From the NCBI GenBank assembly GCA_051746985.1, contig JBNJFP010000015.1, positions 1 to 64,000 of the forward strand: 64,000 bases of DNA, in the 5' to 3' direction. A program made the translations under genes and the position numbers. The notes beneath the pieces are model-generated. The model saw only the letters and a program-made list of their open reading frames with translations, did no database searches and had not been told where the DNA came from. Shown here piece after piece: positions 35,823-43,754 of the stretch; position 1 is the stretch's first letter, and each line of letters starts with the position of its first letter. Source of the stretch: Fodinibius sp051746985 (GTDB lineage: Bacteria; Bacteroidota; Rhodothermia; Balneolales; Balneolaceae).

Positions 35823-36452
35823 ATGATTACGCTATCTGTTAAACAGCTAAAAAAGTCATTTGGTCCGAGTACTATTTTTTCGGATGTCACCTTTGAGCAC
35901 CAATCGCAATCGCTGGGTATTGCTGGCTCCAACGGGTCGGGCAAATCAACCTTTTTGAAATGCCTATCCGGCCTGCTTGCCCCCAGCAACGGATCTATGA
36001 CCTGGAAAAACAATGACACTCCGCTCACAGCGACTAAATTCAAACAAAAGCTGGGCTATGTCGCTCCCTACATCAATCTTTATGATGAGCTGAGCTGTCG
36101 CGAAAATCTACAGTTCGTGGCCGATATTCGTCACCAGCACAAAGCTGAAGTCGCTATCAAGTCATGGCTTTCTAAAGTTGGATTAGCCGCTATGGTTGAT
36201 CAGCCATTTGGCAAGCTTTCCACCGGACAGCAGCAACGACTGCGATTAGCTTCTGCACTGTTTTATGACCCTGATATCCTGCTTCTTGATGAACCGGGTT
36301 CAAATCTTGACGAATCCGGGCGACAGCTCATTCGAAAAATTTCTACCTCATTTGACAAGCCCGACAAACTGCTCATTATCGCTTCAAATAATCCGGATGA
36401 GTTGGAGTTATGCGATCGGGTCTATTCTATTGAAGAAGAGAATTTTGTTTAG
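35823..36452 (+). CDS. ABC transporter ATP-binding protein (CcmA-like)
   Basis: 209 residues, one ABC domain. Walker A is GSNGSGKSTFLK, the signature is LSTGQQQRLRLA, Walker B is DILLLDEPGSNLD, and the switch His is replaced: the region reads IIASNNPDEL, with Asn where His is usual. Closest in style to the haem-exporter subunit CcmA. No permease gene is adjacent, so its partner is unknown. It is divergent from the acidic protein gene with a 176-base gap. Confidence 0.85.
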   Translation: MITLSVKQLKKSFGPSTIFSDVTFEHQSQSLGIAGSNGSGKSTFLKCLSGLLAPSNGSMTWKNNDTPLTATKFKQKLGYVAPYINLYDELSCRENLQFVADIRHQHKAEVAIKSWLSKVGLAAMVDQPFGKLSTGQQQRLRLASALFYDPDILLLDEPGSNLDESGRQLIRKISTSFDKPDKLLIIASNNPDELELCDRVYSIEEENFV

Positions 36453-36505
36453 TTACCTATTCAACTGCAAAATCAACATTCGGACAGGATAGGCCGATAC
36501 TTATT

Positions 36506-36676
36506 TCAATCTGTCTCACAACGTTCACCTTGGCAGCACTCCTGCACGTTGATGCCGCAGCTGGCACACTGCCCATGACCGTGTACCCAAACAAGCGGCG
36601 CCTCCACGCCACAATACGTACATCGGCGTTTTTCCTTAGATGTATCTTCTGAGACAGTTTGACTTTGATCAGCCAT
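36506..36676 (-). CDS. Small zinc-ribbon protein, 56 residues
   Basis: 56 residues, read directly from the minus strand. It contains CTYC, CASC, a CC pair and one further Cys (Cys19, 22, 37, 40, 47, 48, 53), as expected for a small zinc-binding domain. AAGGA lies about nine bases before the ATG. It starts four bases after the stop of the Tat-exported metallo-hydrolase gene, so it is in the same unit. Function unknown; it may be an RNA- or protein-binding ribbon. Confidence 0.72.
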   Translation of the reverse strand: MADQSQTVSEDTSKEKRRCTYCGVEAPLVWVHGHGQCASCGINVQECCQGERCETD

Positions 36677-36680
36677 AATT

Positions 36681-37574
36681 TTATTTCCTTAATTCTTCGT
36701 AGGCAACACCCAGATTATCCGAAAGTGTCCAAAAATCAGCGTACAGAAAATGCTCGAACTCCGGAAGCTCCTGCATATCTATAATCTCATCCTTACTCTT
36801 TCCTTCATCAATACCATTCTGCGCATGCTCCAACACAGCTGACAGGTAATTTTTCATTACCCCAAGATCCTCGCGTTCACCGGTGATACCGTATTCCGGT
36901 TTTCCATGACCAAAAATATAGATAGCATCAGCAGGATATTCATCCGCAACCTCAGCGAGAATATTGATCCAGTTTTGCATAGAAGCGCCCGAAGGTCGAT
37001 CGGTAAAGGGGTTCATCCGGTTGAACACCAAATCTCCCATGTGCACCACATTGGCTTTCTCAAAATAGATCACCGAATCCCCGCTCGTATGTCCCGCCCC
37101 ATAATATGAGGTATGGACGGTTTCATCACCTACATCCATTTTCCAGTTATCAGAATAAGTAGTTGTGGGATAAGCCGTATTCCCTTCATCATCACTTTCT
37201 TCGTTGGCTTTTTTCATCAGCCCGGGTACATTATCATGCGCAACCATCTTTTCTGCCACTCCTTTAAAAACAGGATTTCCCCCGGTATGATCCCCGTGAT
37301 GATGGGTATTAATCAGCAGATTTAAGCCTTGATCCGTTTTGTTACGTAACCCGTTCAAGCAATTTTTAGCGGTTTCGGGATATTGCGAATCAACAATGGC
37401 CATGGCATCATCAGAAGCCATCCAACCAATGGTACCTCCGCGTTCGGTAAAATAACCTACATTTCTGCGCAAGGTTTTAAAATCTCCCTGTCCATTAGCT
37501 AATAGTGATTTAAATGGAAGTGCTGCACCGGCAGCAAGCAGCGACGAGCGGAGTAGGAATTGACGACGATTCAT
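36681..37574 (-). CDS. Tat-exported MBL-fold metallo-hydrolase
   Basis: 297 residues. The N-terminus NRRQFLLRS followed by a hydrophobic stretch ending near LLANG is a twin-arginine signal, so the protein is probably folded before export to the periplasm. Metal ligands of the metallo-beta-lactamase fold are visible: INTHHHGDHTGG, the His of GAGHTSGD, the Asp of HMGDLVFN and the His of FGHGKPEYG. The substrate is unknown; relatives include B3-like lactamases and sulfur-metabolism hydrolases. The small zinc-ribbon gene follows after four bases. Confidence 0.87.
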   Translation of the reverse strand: MNRRQFLLRSSLLAAGAALPFKSLLANGQGDFKTLRRNVGYFTERGGTIGWMASDDAMAIVDSQYPETAKNCLNGLRNKTDQGLNLLINTHHHGDHTGGNPVFKGVAEKMVAHDNVPGLMKKANEESDDEGNTAYPTTTYSDNWKMDVGDETVHTSYYGAGHTSGDSVIYFEKANVVHMGDLVFNRMNPFTDRPSGASMQNWINILAEVADEYPADAIYIFGHGKPEYGITGEREDLGVMKNYLSAVLEHAQNGIDEGKSKDEIIDMQELPEFEHFLYADFWTLSDNLGVAYEELRK

Positions 37575-37646
37575 AAGAAGGTGATTTTATTTAGTAGTTT
37601 GGGAAATAATACATTACTGATAAACCGCATTATCACAAAAAATTCC

Positions 37647-38021
37647 CTACAGCGTCATATCGTCACGAATCAACAATAAAATAGCGGCGTGTGGACAGAT
37701 TAAATATTTTTCGTTCTCAAATTCGATTTCATGGGTTTGATCTTTTAAAAAGATAGCAAGGTCCCCTTCTTCAGCCTGCATCCCAATGTACTTAGTCTCG
37801 GAGGTATCCTTCCAAGCCTCATCTACTTCGTTGGATGGAATCGGATAACCCGGCCCGGTTTTGACCACGTACCCGCTATGGATATCTTCTTTTTCTTTTA
37901 CCGTGGCAGGCAGTACGAGTCCACTTTTGGTGCGGGTTTCCATATCACGGGGCTTAATAAGCACCCGATCACCTACGACAATAAATTTCTCAACGGAATT
38001 CAAATATTCTTGAATCATCAT
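37647..38021 (-). CDS. Divergent GroES-like co-chaperonin
   Basis: 124 residues, against about 95 for ordinary GroES. The core pattern is clear: VGDRVLIKP, a mobile loop containing SGLVLP (the hydrophobic tripeptide that docks on GroEL), GYVVKTGPG, then an insertion of about 20 residues, and EYEKYLI-like EIEFENEKYLICPHAAILLL at the end. No groEL is next to it. It may be an additional, specialised GroES or a structural relative. Two adjacent ATG codons start the frame; the first is used. Confidence 0.78.
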   Translation of the reverse strand: MMIQEYLNSVEKFIVVGDRVLIKPRDMETRTKSGLVLPATVKEKEDIHSGYVVKTGPGYPIPSNEVDEAWKDTSETKYIGMQAEEGDLAIFLKDQTHEIEFENEKYLICPHAAILLLIRDDMTL

Positions 38022-38119
38022 GACAAATTAATGTTGAAAACTTTTTGTTATAAAACGGCTAAAGTTAACGTGTTTGTATAACAATCTGAATTAAAGATTT
38101 GCTCCCAAAATATTACGAT

Positions 38120-38971
38120 ATGGATCTAGCAAACAAGCTTTGCGTTGTAACCGGGGCAAACTCCGGCATCGGTAAAGAAACAGCCCTAAATTTTGCGGAT
38201 CGCGGGGCCTATATAGTAATGGTCTGTCGTAATGAAAAACGGGCAAAAAAGGCCCGTCAAGAAATTATTGACAAAACCGGTAATGAGGGTATTAGTATAA
38301 TACTGGCAGACCTTGCTGTACAGCATGATGTTCGATCGGCGGCGGAAGAAATAACCCGACAATTTGATCAAATTGATATTTTAGTCAATAATGCAGGCCT
38401 CATTGCAAATAATCGTACAGAAACAATCGATGGAATTGAAAAGACATTCGCTGTTAATCACCTCGCTCCCTTTCTTTTGACGAATCTACTTTGGGATAAG
38501 CTATCCTCCGCTGATGAAGCTCGGGTAATCAACGTATCATCGGAAGTCCACCGGATGGGTGCGAACGTTTTTGAACTGGATAATTTACAGCTCACAAAAA
38601 ATTATTCCGGGATGAATGCCTACAGTGTTTCCAAGTTATGCAATATCATGTTCACCCATGAGCTGGCTAAACGCACCAAAAAAACCTCCACAACTACCTA
38701 CAGTCTGCATCCGGGCGTCGTGGCTACACAACTGGCAGAAGAAGCCGGATGGGGAATGAAACTTTTTTATTGGCTGGGAAAACCATTTATGCGTTCACCA
38801 CAGTCTGGCGCTGAAACCACCATTTATTTAGCCACATCGGATGAGGTTAAATCACATAACGGCAAATACTTCAAAAACAAGAAAGTTCAGCATCCCTCGG
38901 GGATTGCTTACGATGATCAAACAACAGTCAAACTCTGGGAAAGAAGTAAAAAGTTAACCGGATTATCCTAA
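38120..38971 (+). CDS. Short-chain dehydrogenase/reductase
   Basis: 283 residues from the ATG at 38120; the frame extends back to a TTG at 38099 without homology. The Rossmann motif TGANSGIGKET, the NNAG motif (ILVNNAG) and the catalytic Ser-Tyr-Lys (INVSSEVHRMG, then YSVSKLCN) are present. The layout resembles retinol-dehydrogenase-like SDRs. The substrate is unknown. Its end overlaps the converging hypothetical gene by nine bases. Confidence 0.9.
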   Translation: MDLANKLCVVTGANSGIGKETALNFADRGAYIVMVCRNEKRAKKARQEIIDKTGNEGISIILADLAVQHDVRSAAEEITRQFDQIDILVNNAGLIANNRTETIDGIEKTFAVNHLAPFLLTNLLWDKLSSADEARVINVSSEVHRMGANVFELDNLQLTKNYSGMNAYSVSKLCNIMFTHELAKRTKKTSTTTYSLHPGVVATQLAEEAGWGMKLFYWLGKPFMRSPQSGAETTIYLATSDEVKSHNGKYFKNKKVQHPSGIAYDDQTTVKLWERSKKLTGLS

Positions 38972-39469
38972 CACAAAAAAGCGCTTCATGCGTATTTTTC
39001 GGGATTTCCAAATCAGTTCACCAACCTGATTAGCCGAAAGTTCCTCATTGTAAAATTCTTCCTGCGGATCTTCAGCCGGAATCTTTTCCTTCGCCTCGTC
39101 TAAGTGAAGATTATCCAAAAATAACTTGAGCTGCTTACGGTTGTAATGGGCGTAACGACTCTCCAGGGCTTGAAAAATATCGGGCCACAATTCGGGACGC
39201 GCCGACCACTCGATACCAAGACCCACTGCATTTTCGGGCGCTTGTTCACATAAACAAATGTTAAGTCGTTCAGCGATATCAGCTGGTACGGGCTCGTGAC
39301 GCAATAGCTTGGGGCCCAAATCGCTACCATTTGTCCTGGGGAAAAAGCTCTTCCACATTTGGTTGGTGTACGGATGATGATAATACACCTCAAACTTTTT
39401 GCTGTCTTGACGCAACTGTTTCATCTCGTTTATCAAGGCAACTTGCTTATCGTGATTTATAATATACAT
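38963..39469 (-). CDS. Hypothetical protein, 168 residues
   Basis: I do not recognise this protein. It has no signal peptide or membrane helix, several aromatic residues in the first half (FEVYYHHPYTNQMWKSFF) and a basic C-terminus. Codon use resembles the neighbouring genes, so it is likely real. It ends inside the last nine bases of the SDR gene on the other strand. A DUF1328 gene lies upstream on the same strand after about 125 bases, in which I see nothing clear. Confidence 0.65.
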   Translation of the reverse strand: MYIINHDKQVALINEMKQLRQDSKKFEVYYHHPYTNQMWKSFFPRTNGSDLGPKLLRHEPVPADIAERLNICLCEQAPENAVGLGIEWSARPELWPDIFQALESRYAHYNRKQLKLFLDNLHLDEAKEKIPAEDPQEEFYNEELSANQVGELIWKSRKIRMKRFFVLG

Positions 39470-39594
39470 GGGGTAAATTATTTTAGATTCAGGGTTTTTA
39501 TCCCCGAGCCAACATCACTCACCAAATGTAGCAAGTGACTATCTCTTCTTATCGTACTTTAATCACTTTGTTCCTAAAATCTGACTGTATTTCT

Positions 39595-39759
39595 TTAAAC
39601 CCTGGCCCTTCGTCCAAAAATCAATGACAATACAAAAAGAACAAGGAAAACATAAAATAAAATTTCTGCAATTCCTGCGGCCGTTCCTGCAACCCCTCCA
39701 AATCCCAAAATAGCTGCAATTATTGCGATGATAAAAAATGTGATGCTCCAGCGTAACAT
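39595..39759 (-). CDS. DUF1328 small membrane protein, 54 residues
   Basis: 54 residues with two hydrophobic helices: MLRWSITFFIIAIIAAILG, a GVAGTAAGIAEILFYVF middle and a basic FGRRARV end. This is the YtjA/DUF1328 pattern of tiny inner-membrane proteins, often linked to stress. A strong Shine-Dalgarno AAGGAGGT sits six bases before the ATG, one of the clearest in the window. It appears to be a single-gene unit. The function of the family is unknown. Confidence 0.85.
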   Translation of the reverse strand: MLRWSITFFIIAIIAAILGFGGVAGTAAGIAEILFYVFLVLFVLSLIFGRRARV

Positions 39760-39982
39760 GATGACCTCCTTAATTATAGTTTAGGACTATACTTTTTAAA
39801 ATCGAGCTTTCTCCTTCATCCTAAAAAATACAGTTGCTTATTTTATGACAGTCTCTCAACTTATTTTAAGGTTCTATTTCTTTTAGCAGAATAGGTTTTG
39901 TTTTGTTCCTATTGATTTTTAATGAAGACAAAGAATTTGCAGTTTATACCATCAAGAGATTTTAGACTTTAATTACCGCCTA

Positions 39983-40804
39983 ATGACTCATAGCAATACA
40001 TGGTTATCATTTCTTTTTAAAAAGAGTTTCACCACCACATTTGTATTTTGGATATTTTTCGTAGTTGGAATTTCGACCGACCTGGCGGCGCAAAATCTTT
40101 TTAAGGATGGTAAAAAACTCTATGAACAGCGCCATGCCAATGCAAACTCTTACCAAGCCGACTCCACAAATATCAATAAGGCCATTGGCCTATTACAGGC
40201 CGCACTGGAAAAAAACATTAAACCAGAAGAATCAGCTATTTATCTGCTTCGGTCCTATTATTTTAAAGGGGTTTTTACCGATCTACCGCAAAATCAACAA
40301 AAGGAGGTATTCCGAAAAGGCCGGGCACTGGGAGAAAAAATGATGGACCGATTTCCGGATTCTGTTCCCATAAAATTTTGGTATGCCGCCAACGTGGGTC
40401 GTTGGGCAGATGTTCACAGCTTTGCCCGGGCTGCTACCAGTGGCATCTCAAAAAAGCTGCGTGAGGTATGTGAAGACATCATTACAAATGATTCTACTTA
40501 TCAGGGGGGCGGTGGTTATCGTATTTTAGCACAAGTGCACTTTTATTCCCCTAACATTCCAATTATTATGGGCTGGCCGTCGAAAGACAAAGCGTTCGAG
40601 CTTATCAAAAAGGCCATGAAGATTGATCCCAACCACCCCAGCAACCGAGTACTATATGCGCAGCTTTTATTGGAATTTGATCAAAAAAAGGACGCACGGG
40701 ATGAACTTTTAATGCTTAATCGCATGACGCCCCGAGAAACGCATATTGTTGAAGATCGTTACGTTCGGCACCGTGCTGATCAGCTACTGGAAGAGCATTT
40801 TTAG
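39983..40804 (+). CDS. Secreted TPR-like protein
   Basis: 273 residues. A hydrophobic N-terminal segment ending near DLAAQN suggests export. The remainder is helical with TPR-like spacing, for example the AFELIKKAMKIDPNHPSNRVLYAQLLLEF-type repeat near the C-terminus (about 205-235). Features such as PIKFWYAANVGRWAD resemble TRAP-transporter-associated TPR proteins, but no transporter is near. Function uncertain. It converges with the next hypothetical gene with no gap. Confidence 0.7.
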   Translation: MTHSNTWLSFLFKKSFTTTFVFWIFFVVGISTDLAAQNLFKDGKKLYEQRHANANSYQADSTNINKAIGLLQAALEKNIKPEESAIYLLRSYYFKGVFTDLPQNQQKEVFRKGRALGEKMMDRFPDSVPIKFWYAANVGRWADVHSFARAATSGISKKLREVCEDIITNDSTYQGGGGYRILAQVHFYSPNIPIIMGWPSKDKAFELIKKAMKIDPNHPSNRVLYAQLLLEFDQKKDARDELLMLNRMTPRETHIVEDRYVRHRADQLLEEHF

Positions 40805-41152
40805 TTATTGCAATAAACCGAACACAAAGCGAATCACTTCTTTAGTCAAATCTTCCTCAGTAATTCTTCCGTTTACCTCACCTTCTGCGATGGTAAGTGC
40901 TCCCTGATACGAAAACTCAATTTGTTGTTCCCTATCTTCGGTATCACTTATGGAAAGTTCGACTTGGCTTTGTCGATGGTTTGGGGACTCCCATCCCGAT
41001 ACCGAAACCGAAAAATCAAGCATGGGATCTTTGAATCCGCCTCCGGTATCAATAGCAGAAAATTCCAAATCAATGACATGTTTATCCGTTAACGGAATAT
41101 TTTGCCCGTCAATTTTAAATTTATCAAGTGCCGCCTTCGTCTGAATTTTCAT
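40805..41152 (-). CDS. Hypothetical protein, 115 residues
   Basis: I do not recognise this protein. It is acidic, predicted mostly beta-strand, with no signal or membrane segment. Gly- and Ser-rich turns (DTGGGFKDPMLDFSVSVSG) suggest a compact beta domain. It is divergent from the small zinc-ribbon membrane protein at 41222, separated by 69 bases. It abuts the TPR-like gene end to end. Confidence 0.55.
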   Translation of the reverse strand: MKIQTKAALDKFKIDGQNIPLTDKHVIDLEFSAIDTGGGFKDPMLDFSVSVSGWESPNHRQSQVELSISDTEDREQQIEFSYQGALTIAEGEVNGRITEEDLTKEVIRFVFGLLQ

Positions 41153-41221
41153 TTGTTAGGTGAGTTGCGTTACTTTCTGCGGAACCCAATAATAGGCAAG
41201 CTGAAGATTTTTTAAAACAAA

Positions 41222-41380
41222 ATGAAACAAAAAGAATGTCCCGGCTGTGCAGTCCAAGTTGATGCCGATGCAGAAGTATGTCCCATTTGCGGCTATGAAT
41301 TTCCGAGTCAACCAATGCACATCCAAATCGCCGCTTGGGTAATGATTATCCTGATATTGCTATATTGGGTAGTGTTTTGA
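41222..41380 (+). CDS. Zinc-ribbon membrane protein, 52 residues
   Basis: 52 residues, read directly. An N-terminal zinc ribbon (CPGC at 6-9 and CPICGYEF at 20-27) is followed by a single C-terminal transmembrane helix (about 34-51). The layout matches small tail-anchored zinc-ribbon proteins that may recruit partners to the membrane. No clear Shine-Dalgarno sequence. Its size explains why automated callers might skip it. Function unknown. Confidence 0.72.
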   Translation: MKQKECPGCAVQVDADAEVCPICGYEFPSQPMHIQIAAWVMIILILLYWVVF

Positions 41381-41524
41381 TTTTATCCGCAGTTCTAAAT
41401 CAATCAGATTTTCATTTAATCCTTATCGATATCCCGTCACACCGCTTCATCTTTTACCCGTAAGATACTCTTGGGTTGGAATAAGAATAAATCGAAAATT
41501 ATACGGAAAACATTACTTAATAAT

Positions 41525-41546
41525 ATTGCCCCCTTTTGGGGGCAAT
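41525..41546 (-). terminator. Terminator of the ScyD/ScyE-like gene
   Basis: ATTGCCCCC (41525-41533) pairs perfectly with GGGGGCAAT (41538-41546) around a TTTT loop, 21 bases past the stop of the minus-strand beta-propeller gene. The following tract (ATTATTAAG) is only moderately T-rich. Confidence 0.75.
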
Positions 41547-41566
41547 AAATTTGATTATATAGAATG

Positions 41567-42787
41567 TTAATTGACTTCGATAACCTCAGCCAAGCCTGGA
41601 ATCAGGGCATTTTTAGTCGCCCAGAGGGTCCCGTCCTTACCAAAGGTAATGGCAGTAAGGATTGGGATATTCGTAGCCACTTCGCTGCAGGATGTTGTCC
41701 CAAGATTGCAGGAGTTTATTGTGCCTCCTACCAGATCTGCAGGACCTAAAATTTCTACTGCAAACCAGCTCTGCTCATCAATCTCCGCAACATGAAGGTT
41801 GCCATAAGAATCAAACGCGAGGTCAATAATTGAGGTAAAGCCCCCATCGAAAACTTTCTCACAATCCGGACTAGATCCACACATTGCTCCTGAAGCATCA
41901 GGAGAGATCCGCCAGATATTGGATACATTAGTCGGTGCGGGGAAACCCTTAAGCTCTCCCACATAGAAGTAACCGTCAGGCCCTATCGCGATGCTGGTCG
42001 GTACAGATTGTGTAGGAATCATGTTGGGCAAACCACAAAGATCAGCTCCTGATTCAGGGCAACCGACAAGTTCTTTGACATTGGCTGTTGATACCAGCTC
42101 ATTAGGAAATACTGCAACAACCTCAACATTCCCTTTATTATCTATTTTTAGCAGATCATTGCCTCCGGCATCCACAACGAGGGCAGCGTTGCCTCCAAGC
42201 GATTGAACGTCAAAAGGATTGGAATCTATAAAATCTTCTCCATCGGGATTGTAGGCTTTCTCAAATTCAAAGAGATCAACAATCATGTTACTGTTGCCCT
42301 TTGATGTTCTGTAAAGTGCCTGGCCGGTATCTTCACCGGGTTCTCCCGTCAATCCCTCCAAAGCCCACATTGCACTGCGTCCAATCGGGCTCATGTCTGA
42401 GATCCCGGGTAAAGAAATCTCTGTTGTTCCATCGAGGGTAGCAATGCCTGCACCAGCATCGGCAACAAGAATATCCCCATTAGGCGCTGTTGCTAAGCCA
42501 AAAAGTGGACTGGCAAACCCGTTCTCACTTGAGGCTTGAAAACTTTTGGACTTATAGGCGTTTGTCATACCTGTAAGATTGGCAAAGTTCTCACTACTAA
42601 GAATGGTTTGTGGACTAATCTCCAATGATGAAGCAAGTTCATCATAAACAGAAGGATCTTCTGTCGGCGTTACACCGTTATCAGTACACGCTACAACCAA
42701 AAAAGCAAGGCAGAAAATAAAGATATGGAGAATATCTCCCTTGTTTATTTTACCATACAAGCTACTGGATAGACTGGAATTTTTCAT
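41567..42787 (-). CDS. ScyD/ScyE-like beta-propeller lipoprotein
   Basis: 406 residues from the ATG at 42787, which follows a GAGAGGT element; a frame extends 54 bases further upstream without a signal. The lipobox VVAC marks a lipoprotein. The rest is a repeat-built propeller: GLATAPNGDILVADAGAGIA, a FEKAYNPDG segment, SIAIGPDGYFYVGELKG, DLAFDSYGNLHVAEID and ITFGKDGTLWATKN. These match the ScyD/ScyE family, named after scytonemin clusters in cyanobacteria but widespread and functionally unassigned. It stands alone with its own terminator. Confidence 0.82.
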   Translation of the reverse strand: MKNSSLSSSLYGKINKGDILHIFIFCLAFLVVACTDNGVTPTEDPSVYDELASSLEISPQTILSSENFANLTGMTNAYKSKSFQASSENGFASPLFGLATAPNGDILVADAGAGIATLDGTTEISLPGISDMSPIGRSAMWALEGLTGEPGEDTGQALYRTSKGNSNMIVDLFEFEKAYNPDGEDFIDSNPFDVQSLGGNAALVVDAGGNDLLKIDNKGNVEVVAVFPNELVSTANVKELVGCPESGADLCGLPNMIPTQSVPTSIAIGPDGYFYVGELKGFPAPTNVSNIWRISPDASGAMCGSSPDCEKVFDGGFTSIIDLAFDSYGNLHVAEIDEQSWFAVEILGPADLVGGTINSCNLGTTSCSEVATNIPILTAITFGKDGTLWATKNALIPGLAEVIEVN

Positions 42788-42841
42788 CTTTGACCTCTCT
42801 ACTTTAATTCGTATTAACTTAATCGTAGGGGTCGTCACCAA

Positions 42842-43100
42842 TCTAAATAGATGAGAATAAAATATAATCTATAAAACTCTATAAGTCATTGATTTTATTT
42901 GATTTATACAAAAACCTTTTGAGGCAATGATGAAAATACAACTATCAAAATTCCATGAACCGATAGTGATTCTAATTTCGCCTATTAGCTGTTCAAGCAC
43001 CCGTCGGTAAGGTCAGTTATTTGCTCACCTTTTTGGGTTGAAGAGCATTCTCGATAACAATTGGTGCGCATATCGCCACATAGCAAACAGAAAGGCACTT
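42842..43100. other. Intergenic stretch with no recognised gene
   Basis: Between the beta-propeller gene and the tRNA-Pro terminator I see A/T-rich sequence likely to hold the propeller gene promoter, and no convincing coding frame. A minus-strand frame that enters the tRNA is not a gene. Confidence 0.5.
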
Positions 43101-43150
43101 TTAAAACAAAAAGGCCTTTCAACAGCTTATTTAAGCTATCAAAAGACCTT
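43101..43150 (-). terminator. Long terminator hairpin after tRNA-Pro
   Basis: Minus-strand RNA from 43150 to 43111 folds into a 19-bp stem (with several G-U pairs) and a two-base turn, and is followed by TTTTTGTTTT. It lies six bases past the tRNA-Pro 3' end. Confidence 0.85.
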
Positions 43151-43155
43151 AACAG

Positions 43156-43229
43156 TCGGGACGACTGGATTTGAACCAGCGACCTCACGACCCCCAGTCG
43201 TGCGCTCTACCTGGCTGAGCCACGTCCCG
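43156..43229 (-). tRNA. tRNA-Pro (GGG)
   Basis: A 74-nt cloverleaf. The acceptor CGGGACG pairs with CGUCCCG, the D arm is GCUC/GAGC, the anticodon stem CACGA/UCGUG holds loop CUGGGGG with anticodon GGG, and the T arm is GCUGG-UUCAAAU-CCAGU. Discriminator A; CCA not encoded. Confidence 0.95.
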
Positions 43230-43257
43230 ATTATATATCAAAATTTCAAAAAAACTT

Positions 43258-43289
43258 GTTCTACGAAACTCACGTGAACGTAGTAGAAC
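43258..43289. repeat. REP-like palindrome beside tRNA-Pro
   Basis: GTTCTAC at 43258-43264 and GTAGAAC at 43283-43289 form an inverted repeat. Its right arm, TGAACGTAGTAGAAC, closely matches TGAGCGTAGTTGAGC at the palindrome near tRNA-Gly (47909-47939). The CGTAGT core is familiar from REP-type repeats in many bacteria. Confidence 0.5.
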
Positions 43290-43339
43290 ATCCCGATTAA
43301 TAGTTGCTAAAGATAGGATTGTCACCGGCAAAACTCAAC

Positions 43340-43741
43340 CTAATCTTTAATGCTTTGGCACAACTCCACAAGTACTCCATTGTTATCTTTGGGATGCACA
43401 AATGCCACCAGCTTATTGTCAGCCCCTTTTTTGGGTTCATCGTTTAAAATGGAGAACCCTTCATCGCGCAAACGTTTCAACTCAGCACAAATATCATCCA
43501 CCTCAAAAGCCACATGGTGCATACCCTCTCCTTGCTTCGCTACATATTTTGCGATAACCGACTCAGAATCGGTAGCCCCAAGCAGCTCAACTTTGGATTC
43601 ACCCGTCTTAAAAAAGGCCGTCTCTACCTTTTGGTCTTCCACCACTTCGCGCTTATAGCACTCGCCATTCAGAAGCTTCTCATAAGTTTCAACCGCTTCT
43701 TCCAAATCATCAACCGCTATACCAATATGATCAATGTGCAT
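43340..43741 (-). CDS. mce: Methylmalonyl-CoA epimerase
   Basis: 133 residues, VOC/glyoxalase fold. It interconverts the two stereoisomers of methylmalonyl-CoA. MHIDHIGIAVDDLEEAVETY at the start, GEGMHHVAFEVDDI in the middle and NGVLVELCQ at the end carry the metal-binding His and Glu. It follows serA by 13 bases on the same strand; its functional partner in this window is more likely the carboxylase beta subunit at 32515. Confidence 0.92.
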   Translation of the reverse strand: MHIDHIGIAVDDLEEAVETYEKLLNGECYKREVVEDQKVETAFFKTGESKVELLGATDSESVIAKYVAKQGEGMHHVAFEVDDICAELKRLRDEGFSILNDEPKKGADNKLVAFVHPKDNNGVLVELCQSIKD

Positions 43742-43754
43742 GACCAGTATGATT

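Noticed and set aside
42985..43188. 67-codon minus-strand frame
   Set aside because: It overlaps tRNA-Pro and its terminator and has no protein-like conservation pattern.
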